Shown: positions 46,022-57,069 of the stretch, piece after piece | Position numbering within the stretch: the stretch's first letter is position 1 | Layout of the letters: every line of letters begins with the position of its first letter | NCBI GenBank assembly: GCA_032164295.1 | Contig: JAJHTX010000002.1 | Span: 3,782,001 to 3,846,000 of the forward strand | From: Inonotus obliquus | Taxonomy: Eukaryota > Basidiomycota > Agaricomycetes > Hymenochaetales > Hymenochaetaceae | Length of the DNA: 64,000 nt | Reading direction: 5' to 3' | The notes under the pieces: model-generated | Databases searched by the model: none | The model's input: only the letters and a program-made list of their open reading frames with translations | Told to the model about the DNA's origin: nothing | Made by a program: the position numbers and the translations under genes

Positions 46022-48579
46022 ACCAAAGTCCCTTGTATCCGTCCTTTTCCACCATAAACAAGTCATCCCCTGTACCATCTGCATCCTCTGATTGGGCGAT
46101 CTTGATCTCAATCCCAGTTAAACGCCGATGATGCGGGATGACTTTTTTGTCCAGCGTCCCGACTCGGAGAGAGGACCATAGCAAGGGTGGAGGGTGGAGC
46201 GGGATGCAAAGCGGTGTACGTGAGCGTTGCGAAAAGCCTGCCTGCAATGAGACATTCGTCTACACAACTCAACGAAAATGGATGCAGAACGGGTGCAGAA
46301 CGGGTGCAAAACCTATCACGGCGCTATCCATACGAAGAAAGGAAGAAGGGAAATCGGAATAGCCGTGTGTAACCGCACGAAACAGCTCGATAGTGGCAAG
46401 TGGCAAATAGTAAGTGCGGCAAGTTTCCCGCATATCTTTCTGTGTGGCCGGGTAGCACAAGGTCGCGAGTGTCGAGCACCTGACCGAGCCGTACATTAAA
46501 GATAGAAGATGGAAGAATAGAGGTGGAGTGAAGTAGTATGATATGAAAGCACATTTGACGGGGCGTCTGGGGTTCGGATTCGACAGCCAAACGGCAGAAG
46601 GGAAGGAAGTGAAAGAATGAAAGATAAGAACGAAGGAACAAATCCTTATGTTCTTGTCCTCACCCTATCCAGGAGGTCCCGGTATCGTGCGGGTAGCGTG
46701 ATAGATTGACAGCGAGATATATGACCTGGAGAGTAATAGAAGCTCAGTCCTGTTATCGTCTGTAAAAAAACACACCTTGTCTTGTGTTCTTATCCTGTAG
46801 AGCCTAAATGTCGATCGATCGGATCGCTTCAGCCCGACAGACATGGGTGGGGAAATAAGGTATTAGACTCATCCCTCTCCACTCGGCCGAAGGACGAAGA
46901 ATTAGAATTAAAACACTGTGTCGGAAACGTGTCTTGTCTGATCGTCATCCAATCCATAAGGGACATCTAGGCGATCATGAAAGATGAGAGGTCCAACAAT
47001 GATAGGAGGTTGGAAGCGAATTAGTGTGAACTGGGGTGATACCTGGATGCTGTTGTTACGAGGCGAGGCACGCAAGTATGGGTAGAGGGTGTATGCAGAG
47101 GACGATAAGAATAATGAAGGTGGGACTTTCCTTGAGCAACTAACGAAACAACATCGAGCTATCGTACTGTCGAGGCCTTGTCGATAAGCTCCACACCAAT
47201 GATCTCTGGGGTGTTGTAAGTCGTCTAGACCAGCAGATAAGTCAGGCACCAGTCACGAGACCAGACCAGACCAGTGAGAAAGAAACCTGCAATTGTGAGA
47301 AACGGGACTCAAAAGGATAAGAACACGCCACCCAATCGTGGGAGCCGCACTCTTCCGTAGGAGTTTACCCTGTAATTTCCATTCCGAGAGGACATTCCTG
47401 CCAAGGACATACCAAAACCTTGGATTCAATAGCGGAGTGGATGGTAGCAATATGGTATGGTACTATACCTGATGGAAGTTGAATGACTCCACCGTATACC
47501 GTTGGTTACCATATTCCTCAAGCCAGCAAGCCAGAAGTGCAGGATCCTCGCTGAATAACGACCCGAAACGGTGCACAAAACGTTCTGTTTGTCTGTTGTC
47601 TGAAAACAACAGGGTGAAGGAACCAGGAGCATTCACCAGAGTGTTCTGCATCAATTAAAAGGTCGTGACTCGTGTTGCACGATTTGCGGAATGGATGGGA
47701 AATCTTGAGGAGAGCCAAATTAGCACGTCGTGGTCACGAGCTTAAGACCCGGTCCATTTTGGAACTGCGGTAGTCCAAAGTGTGATATCATCCCAATTTA
47801 AACGATGGATTGAAACTCGGAGTGTCGGAGAGCAGAGTGCGCGGCGTCGGGGTAGCTCCATTGAGGATTTAGGCAGTAGGCAGTGCAAATGATGTTATCA
47901 ATAGACTTACTTCGCGCAGCAGTAAATTTACCTGGGTACGAAGGTTCCAGATAGCGAAGGAAGCAGGAAACAGGGCAGTTTTCTCCGCATCGTGCGCATC
48001 GCGAAGGTAGCGAGGAGGGAGGAATGCCAGGTGCACGAGTCCCCTCGGAGTAACATGTGTCTCGTCTCGTTTGCAAAAAGAAGTACTTCTTATTGTGCGG
48101 GAATCTTAATATCGATCAAGCAGAGATATATGCACAACCGTTCGTTTGGCGACGGACGCCCGTCAGAAATGCGGTAGAGTAAAGTACAGCGATGGCCTTG
48201 AATGCGTGTGGCCAAAGTTTGGAGACGAGCAGGGACACGTCAACCTGCCTATTATGGAGATCTACATATTTACATCAATTTCCATAAGGGGAGAAAGGCT
48301 TGGGAGTTCCTGGGGTCCTGAGTAGATCGCCGTTCTCCTGATACAGACCCGTTGCTTCTTGTTGTGTTGCGACAAAGGCGGACGCTTGCAAGGTGTTGTT
48401 GCCTGTTGCACATCTTCAAATCTCTCTTTTCTCTAAAGAAAATTACTTATCTTGCTTGATCACCTCTACAAACGTTCGTCTTTGACCCACTGGATATCGT
48501 TTCAGTCATGGAATTCCGAATTGGCCGACTGAATATACAATCGCTCATTGACTTCACCTATTGCTGCTCCGCAGACCGC

Positions 48580-49117
48580 TGAAAAAAGTTTTGAGGATGA
48601 CTCGGATGCTTTGCTTCTTCTCAGCCCTATCCGTCGCGTATCACCTCTCCGGCTATGGGCAAGTCGCGAGTCTCAAACGGTAATCAGCTTCTTTTACCCC
48701 TTGTCATATAATCATCTAACCACTCTTGCATTAAGTACTCGCTAACAGCAACACAAGGTCTTCTTTCTTCTTTGAAATCTAGACTTTGAAGTGGGTTTCA
48801 TCATAGTCTTTTTTGTGTACGTTTTATGAAGAATGTTGCGTTGACATCACATCGTCGAGGCACATCCGCTACTGTGCATTGTACTGTACGGCATACCGTG
48901 CTTCGTTGCTGCGCGTTGACGAAACGCGTGTGCGTCGGCCTCGGCGGCATCATGAATATGAATATATGAGAATGTGGGTCCATTTTGTCCTTGTTCTTAC
49001 TTCCCTCCATCATCAGCGGCACTTCTCCGTTGCTGAGCCACCCCCCGTGGCTCCCACGGAAGGGAAAGAGAATTATACCAAATTGATTAGCGAGGGATTA
49101 CCTCTCAAAATAGAATA
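48580..49117 (+). CDS. Weak candidate for a small spliced gene
   Basis: Two segments look coding in composition. One, about 48580-48680, reads TAEKSFEDDSDALLLLSPIRR and ends next to a possible donor (GGTAATCAG). The second, about 49018-49117, follows an acceptor (CATCATCAG) and reads EPPPVAPTEGKENYTKLISEG to a TAA at 49115-49117. I found no start codon that joins to them in frame and cannot connect the two with certainty. The family is not recognised. It may be a small gene, part of a leader, or chance. Boundaries are approximate. Confidence 0.22.
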
Positions 49118-52100
49118 ATGTTACTCATCAAGGAGCCCGCCCAGGACAAGTATTACGAACGTGCGCCTTTCGAAATCCCTTTTATTTCTCATGTTAGCTA
49201 ACTGTGCCACGAGGATCTATATCGGTCACGTCGGTCTTCATATTTATTTTTGACAGACAGGCCACCGCGCGCTCAGAAATAAACCGCACCTATTTCTAGA
49301 GCGCCGCTAACACTGAATCGCGTATCCGGCTGGCATCGGTCCTACTGTATGTGTATGCACAAGTACTGCTTGTATCGGTCGACCAATCTCCTCTCGAATT
49401 TCGAATTTCGCACTTCGAATTTTGAATCTACGACATTGGGCTTGGCGCATTCAAAACGCTGGCACACGTTGATCGCGCCCCCGAGTGGCGGGCGCTCTCG
49501 GATTCGGGCCTTTTCCCTAGTTGTTTGCGTGAGTTGAGTTTTCCTTATTTTTCATAGGAACGGATCCTTATCTTGATAACAATACCAGACCAGATAGATC
49601 CCCTTCTCAATTCCGTTATGGGGTGCGGGATAAGATTCGGTTAATGACGGCGTACTCTATACTCTACTGTCAATCTGGTTGAATAGTCTCCTAAGTTTTT
49701 CTGTATAGGTGCACAGGTAAGCAATTTTAACTCGGAAGATTCGGAGCGTTGTAACGGTGGACGATAGAAAGGTGGGGGATAGGAAGAGGTGGATGAAGGT
49801 CCGGGCAACTTCCCCGTATGTACGAACGTATACACCTTTGCATTGGCTGGATCTCGATCTGTCATGGTACTTGAAGTGGGTGGCTCATGATCCAATCAGC
49901 GGCCCGATATCTCTTCCAATCGTCTTTCTTCAATCCGGATACTCATTAATGAACAGAACGCTGTTCAGAGATCAGTTGCATCACGGAGTCTTGTGTGTGA
50001 CCTATAGTCTTTCATCCGTTTATCCGTCTATGCGTCCACTGCTTCATATCACCCACCCATCTATCCATTCATCTTCCATTTCCTGATTAGGTTGATGAAC
50101 AAGTGATCGAAGAAGGAAAAATGATGATCTTCTCTGAGCCCTTTCTCTCTCTGCCTCGCCAAACTACTAAGCTTCTTCCCAGACGTATCATATTTACGGT
50201 AAGTACGCACGGAACTATTTCCCGACTCTCTGGGTCTGGGAGGAGTTTACTTTTAATATTGACTATTGACGTACGGATGCTTCTTTTGAGTCTCAGTTTC
50301 GCGTGTCGGTACCGAGTTATCGTCTATGTACAGGAACATCGCGTTATTTCCCTCCCACTTGGTGTGGGGAACGTCAATATTAATGAAAAGGGGAAAGGAA
50401 CCTCTGTACATGTGTGTATATCTCATCAACCCTTGACCCTACAAGTAATTACCCCCACCTTTGATCCAATGATTACCCTCTCTTCCCTCACTCGCTCTCT
50501 TCCTTCCTTCTAGACCAGAAACCTCATCACCCAATACCACTAGTAAGAAATGATTCGCATTTGTATTTCACAAACTCTACTAATTACTGTAGTAATGAGC
50601 GTTATCGGATTTACGTACTTACTTGTACACTTGAAGTGAAAAGGCCCACTAGTAGGAGTCCTGATCCTGAATGATTATGATCATGACTATGATTCGCACT
50701 CGTCGCTCGTAGGAATTGGATATACCACTGACACTGACAGGTCCATCTCCAAAGTCTATCTTCTAGAGGGTAGACGGCAAAACCCCTGACTGTAACTGTG
50801 ACGGCTTCTTCTCTCCTTCTTCTAATTTGTGCCTGAGTCTGCCTGAACCTGAGCCTGAAAGACACTGGCACGGACTCGGCATTCATGTACATGTACACGC
50901 AGCTACAACCGGCTTTTCATCACCCGGATAACGGGAGAAGATGACTCGGAAGTAGTATGTACTCCAAGTTGTTGTTAACACTGCCAGTGGAACTATTTTT
51001 GGTTTGTATTTATACATGTATGTATGTATGTATGAGCGCTCGTCGGACCTGGCTTGGCTTGAACGAGTTGAAGAAGCACGTCCGTCGAAGGGTGAGTTTA
51101 ATACGCGGAGAAGAAGGGGTGATGGGGTAGTGCTGGAAACGACACTTACTTCCGCATTTATATAGTGTATTCCGTATTCCGGATATTGGATCGTGCAAAT
51201 GAGTAAATAGAGACTGAGGCTCATGGAGAAAGGGATGAAGAGATGTTCGAACGGAAGAAGGTTGAGAAGAACTCGAACTGAGTGGCGACGGAGACGGGTA
51301 ACCACACCGGTACAAGAAATGAGCCGTTCCTCCGTAAGTGTGCCAATGCGTCATAATAGTATCCATGTTCACGTTCGTGAAGAAGACACGAACTCGAGTC
51401 CTTAGTCTTCAGTCTTCAGTGAGAGACTTTCCCGTACCTTTTGCCTTTGGCTTCGGCGGCCACTGACACCTAGAATTCTCTGAAACTTGCATTTTTATCA
51501 GGGCGACCTCACAAAGTCTCCGGGTGGGCACTAGGAAGCAAACGAAGAAGGAAGGAGAGAAGACTCGGAGTATATCATTATACATTCCGAGTGAGAAGTC
51601 TTGTACTTACTAGGCCGAGTAGATGATGTATGATATAGACGAGAATAAATTCGTGTCTCGTACCGTTGTACCGTCTTACCGTTATTTCTAATAGATACCG
51701 ATGTTGATGCCGATGCCGATACCAAAGAAGTTTGAATCGAACCTAGGGGATTATTAGGAGTTGCAGGAGTTTTCGGGGGTGGAAAAAAGAGTCAGGGAAT
51801 GCGAAGATCATTTATTTTGGGTAGATTGGATCAATATTAGTGCTGTATGTCGATGAACCCGAAGATGACATGTATTCCGATCCATGGCGAAGACATACTC
51901 GTGCAGGTTGCAATTCAAGGAAGCGAACAACGACGGAGACGGTTCTTCAGCCAATTTAGCGGGTGCGCAGTCCTAGATGCACGCTGTAGAGGGTAATTAA
52001 GGACGTGTATGTGCTTCGAAGCTTCGATACGTCCCTCCGCAGCTCAGTGAGTGCTTGCGTGTCAGTCGGACCGTCACCCGTTCGGTGCGTTATGGGAATC

Positions 52101-53473
52101 ATGGGAAGACAAAAGACCGACAAAGAAACACCGCTATGTGCGTCCGGGAAAGTTATCCAACGAGATCTCTTGTTGAAAGTCGTCGGAGTCATCTGCGAAG
52201 ATTTGAGCGGTCGAACCTCGGGTAAATCAAGGACCTTATTTAGAAACCGTGGTCTCAGGAGGTGGAAGCAAAACCGATCAGAGAGAAAAGAATGACAAGA
52301 GTGACTGCGCGAGAGCGTCTGGAGGCGTTACACGTTCACGAATCATAACCTGCGGACTCTGATGATTTTGATGAGTAAAAGACGGTATCATTTTGTTGTT
52401 ACAAATTTCAAGTTTCTCATTAGTCCAGAAGTTCGGAAAGCGTCGGGAATTGATATGGAGCGAACGTTCGCTGATGTGGTGATGGTGATGACAATGATGA
52501 AGGTTAGCGGGAGACGCCGTGCTAAGGTGCTTGCAAGCAAGCGGGAGAAGCAAGCAAGCAAAGACGGGACTGTCGTGTTCCGCAACAGTCGTCCAACTCT
52601 CCAGAGTCTTCGGGTTAGACACGCAGAATAATTAATCCACTAGAAGTTCTCATACCCCGTACACCGAGCTTCGAAGCAACCAAGTCAGCAACCCCATGAA
52701 TGATAGAGGCCAGTAATTACATGTAAGGGAGATGGCTCCGTTCAATAAACGTCAACGCGGTCAGGGGTTGAGAAGATGCGAGCTCTTGGCAGAGGACTTG
52801 GCAGGATCCAAAATACGTCCACAGACCAGGCCCCAATCAAAAGGCTTCGATGCTCGTAAAAGGACATAGGCGAGCTAGCAGCGTGTTGTTTCGAGCCGTA
52901 AGACAGCCGGGTCGATACAGAGGATCAAGGGAAACAAGACGGGGACGCGGAAGCAGACCCAACAAAAGCAAGGGTAAGCGTGGGTTGCACGGGGCAAGAC
53001 CAGCCGGGAGAAACGTGCGCGAAGAAAAGAAGAGCCGTAAGATCGCTTTCAGGAAAAAGAACAGAGATTGAACGCCGGCAGAAGACGCGTTTCGGAGTGC
53101 GACGAGAGATGGATTAGTTATTGGCGAGAGACCGCGTAAGAGAAAGCGGCAAGACGGCAGGACGGCCGGGTGGATTAACACAGGATTAGACATTAGCGGT
53201 CGGGTCATGTCGCCTTGGCAGGAAGGAAAGTCAGCGCTAGGTATATACTGAAGAGTGTTTTGCAACGAGAATGCCGTTGGGAGTTGAAGTGTGGTTTTTG
53301 TGTTCATCTGAGATGTGGCTGGATTGCAAAATGCCGGAGGGATAGAGAGATGGATGTACGGAAGCAAAGGATACGATACGGGTAAAAGCGGTGATCTGCT
53401 TAGTCAGCATGTGCCAAGGCCATCTGTAGTAGAATCGAGTAGGACCCCGGGGAGTGTTAATATTAAATAAAGA

Positions 53474-55797
53474 ATGGAAAAGATATCTCTTTCTTCGCCT
53501 CATCATCATCCGTTACTTATAGCTCCTTCCTCCTCCTCCTCCTACTCAACTCACTCACGCCCTCCTCCCCGTCGTCCACCCGTCCCCGCCATACTTTGTA
53601 CACCATACCAACTCACTTTCATCTCAGGGAATACACAGCTTATTGCAGGGTCATCTCTGCTCATGACCACTATTGCGGGAGGCCATTTCATGCCCACCGC
53701 CCCACAACCTAGGTCTGGTATCCTTCTCAACGCATCGCCCGCCTCCTCAGCGCCCAACTCGCCAAAGCGGTCCTCTTTTCTTTCGCCATGTCTCTCAGGC
53801 CCTACCGCCCTCGGTTTACATCAGACTCCCGTCTCGTCTCACTCCTCGACTTCCTCCACCGCTTCTTCCACTGACGACATTGTCTCCTCCACCTCCGCTA
53901 CTAGCGCCGCCGGCACTCATGTATCGTCATCCTCGGTTACGGCTCATTATTCACAGCGCAAGATTCGTTTTGCACCTCTCCCAGAGCCGCGGCGTGATGA
54001 ATATGACGACGAGGAATTGTTGTCGCCTGGCTTCTTTGAGACGGATAGCGCGGCGGCTTCCCCGAACTTGGCTGCTCAGATGCTTCTTTCTCCACCCTTG
54101 TCGCCGAACGTGTTGCCACCCACCCCGCTACACTCTCCAAATTTAAACGGGTCACATGGTCAGGCTTCGTGCTCCACCCTTGGGCTGTCCCTCGATGGCG
54201 TCGAACTGCCTGATAGCGGTCAGGCGACTGAAACAAACACTGTTGCCGGTTCCGAATGCGGCACCGACGACACACACACAAATTTAAATCTCAAGAAAAA
54301 GTCTACACGATGGACTCGCCTTATCCCCTTTGGTAAACCGCCTTCGTCGAAGTCTGGTACACGAACGCCCGATGAGCATCAGTTTAGTCTTTGTCGCTCG
54401 CCTTCGCGGGAATCTACGGCTTCTGGATATTCGTTTCGCTCGGTGACCGGCTTGGGACGCCTGCTCGGTTCTGTGAGCGACAATGCGAGCTCGGCGAGCC
54501 TGGGTCACCCGGTCTCACGCAGAAAGACGGTTAACGGATCCGATTCTGTGCCTGTTTCTCCCACTGTTTCTTTTCGGGGTGGACATTCCCTCAAGCCTGT
54601 CGTCAGCGAGTCTGGAACCGCTGCGACAGCCGTTCCACGTAGGAAAGGTCATGCACAAACAAACAGTACTCCGAACGTGCGTCGCGGAACGCGATTATTA
54701 AACGGGCGAGTATACGGTCGCCGTCCACAGTCTGCAGGTGGCGCACCAAAGAATCTTTTTGCCAATATTCGAGACGATGAGCCGGAATTTGTTGAGTGGG
54801 GCCATGGGGGAATGGGCAGCGTGCGCACTGCAGATCTCGGCTCATCCCAATGGGCGAGATTGCAGAGCGATAAAAAGTTAAGCATAGGTCACGATGATGG
54901 TGATGGAACGGTCGGCGGTGATGAGGATGATGGAGGCGGAATGACATGGGTTAAGAGACGGCGAGAGGCGCGGGAGCGAGAGAGAAGGGAAAGGGAAGAA
55001 CGAGAGGCGAGAGAGAAAGCCGAAAGGGAGAAGAATGCTGGTGATGATGAGATTAAATCGCAGGCTGAGGACTCCGTAACGGAAGTCGCAGCGGATAAAG
55101 GGGACGTAGAGCGGGCGGATGCTGCGGTGGAGAAGACGGGATTGGAGTCAATTGCGAATGAAGCAAACGAGAAGGAAATACGAGATGCCCCCTCCGACCA
55201 AAAACAACCGGTAGATGAGGAAGCAGAAACAAAGGAGGAAACGGAGTCCAGAAAAGATAAAGCGCATGTATATACCGCAGTGACCATCCCAGCATCGCGT
55301 CCACTTCAACCGCATTCTCGGCAGAATTCCTTGAATGCTTCGAAACTGCCATCTCCCACGCGTACCGCTGTGCATACACCAACGCGTAACACACCGACAA
55401 CAGAGACGCCTCCTGTGCATCACATGTTCTTTGCTACTTCGCCTTTAGGTTCTCCAGGCGCTACCGTAGCCGCCTTGGGACCAAGTCCACTGTCTCTTGG
55501 TCAGAAGCCTGCAGAGGAAACGACGAGCAGTCCTGGGTCAAGTGCAAGTTCAAGCTACGAGGAAGACAGTCCGCTTGGAGACAAAGATTCGGAAAAGGAC
55601 GATGTCGACGAAGAGGACGAAGAGGAGGCGAATGTGAGTACAGTTTTCTAAGATCTCATTTCCAGAGGACATTTTGCGTCTTGTCATTTCTGACCTTTCA
55701 GGATTTACTAATGGGCTTCCTCTTGGTATTACAGGAGCAGGCGCGCAAGACTGCTATCGGCGCGGGCGTGGAAAAGGTCTCGCGGCACAAGGAATAA
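53474..55797 (+). CDS. Large, mostly disordered protein with an RKIRFAPLPEPRR motif
   Basis: One long exon (from ATG 53474) reads to about 55635. A final exon from about 55735 adds EQARKTAIGAGVEKVSRHKE to the stop at 55795-55797. The main exon runs on past its donor, so without splicing the protein would end at 55651. The sequence is Ser/Pro/Thr-rich throughout, with a conserved-looking block, YSQRKIRFAPLPEPRRDEYDDEEL, near residue 160. Further on are a basic STRWTRLIPFGKPPSSKSG motif, DDEPEFVEWGHGGMGSVR near residue 440, a charged RREARERERREREEREAREKAER helix, and an acidic C-terminus. Several Ser/Thr-Pro sites suggest phosphorylation. No catalytic domain is seen. The true start may be a later Met (for example MTTIAGGHFMPTAPQ). 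A regulatory or scaffold role fits the composition but is not shown. Confidence 0.72.
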
Positions 55798-57069
55798 GTT
55801 CCAGGCCGCGTGCGTATCCTCTTATGGGGAGCAAGCATGAGATATTCCGCAGGCTTCGCTCGTGGACCTCCCTGTTCCCGTTTCCAACAAGTCGTTTCGC
55901 GACTTCCAACCTATCCAGACGGAGCCATTACTACTCTTCAAAATCATTAGATCCCCGCACTCGTTTTCCAACGTGTATCACATATCATTATTCCTTTCCA
56001 GTCTTTTGGTTTACGTCTGCTCAGGTTGGCTTGGACAGGCGCGAGTGGGCACCGGATGTCCTCGTGTTGTTCCTGTTCGGGAAGTCGAGAGCGGAGGCAT
56101 TGGGACTAGAGACGAGAACGTCGAAGACACTTGGTTCAATGATTGAGCACAAGTTGTGAGATAGCTGCACACTACGGCACTCGGCACACTGCTTGCCGGA
56201 TAACTTCCGCACGGTGCCTTTGAGTATCTCGAACGGCAACCAGGCCTACTCCCGTCGGAGCCACCGCTGTGCTGCCTCATCGGTTGTATATACCTCTTTC
56301 TTCCATCTACTGTTTCTTATTACAACAAAATTCACCGTCACTTGCAAGTTCATTTCGGGTTGTCAGGCATTCTTTCCACTGTTCAAGTTTCCTCACTCAC
56401 TCAAAAATTTCTCCACCACTTTTCACTTACTCATTCTCTTCCTCAATTCCGCAATCTATCTACTGTATATTATCTCCCCTCTCAAATCTATGACTCGATC
56501 TATCTACCTTACTGGTACATTTACATATGCCTAGTCACGTCGCTACTTTTCAGCGCGATTTAGTCTGTCATCCTTTTCTTGCTGCTTTTGTGCCTCCGTG
56601 TCTGCAGTCCTAATTTGCCTTCATTTTTATGATTTATTTTTCTCATCCTTTCATCGTCTTTCCGTCCTCTCAAAAGAATCCCGCCACCTTGGTTTCTCTA
56701 CCTCTCATTTCGTGTTTAATCCCGTGTCCCGCACATTTTCCGACGTTTTTGGCCTCCTCATCCTTCATGCCAGAGCGATATATCCTCCCCATCTCACTTC
56801 CAAGTTATCTTCATTGCTCCCAGACTCCTGCCTTGGTCAGTTTCTAGGTTTATTGTACTTATTAGTGTTTCGGACTTGCAAATCTTACAAAAACAAAAAA
56901 TGCATATTCGTCTAATTTGCATATTCGTCTAATTATCGTGTGAAGTTAGGATATGTATGGGAACTTTCACAAACTATTACATACAAACAAGATCAATTTA
57001 TCAATCTAACCCTTCCTTCCTCCTTCACGACACTCACAATCATAACACAATACCAGAGAGTCCTTCATC
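55798..57069. other. Intergenic, no gene recognised
   Basis: About 1.3 kb between the disordered-protein gene and F-box copy A. The 56.3-56.9 kb part is T/C-rich on the + strand. Open frames there are hydrophobic by composition only. Homology with the other copy of the tandem duplication begins near 56957. Confidence 0.45.

Larger units (their letters stand above)
44776..53473. other. Gene-poor region of 8.7 kb
   Basis: By far the longest stretch here without a clear gene. Many short open frames exist on both strands, but none shows a known domain, except for the weak candidate near 48.6-49.1 kb listed separately. No transposase, reverse transcriptase or long terminal repeat was recognised. 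It contains a heptanucleotide minisatellite at 45954-46021 and several short tetranucleotide runs (for example TATG at about 51016-51033). The right-hand part must hold the promoter and leader of the gene at 53474; a long leader, non-coding RNA or decayed element are all possible. Confidence 0.45.

Noticed and set aside
45823..46247. Cys/Leu-rich repetitive peptides on the minus strand
   Set aside because: They are the translation of the GAGCACA heptamer in all three frames, not a gene.
52837..53367. 176-codon Leu/Pro-rich frame on the minus strand
   Set aside because: No conserved motif, and it lies upstream of the 53474 gene where leader and promoter are expected; probably chance.
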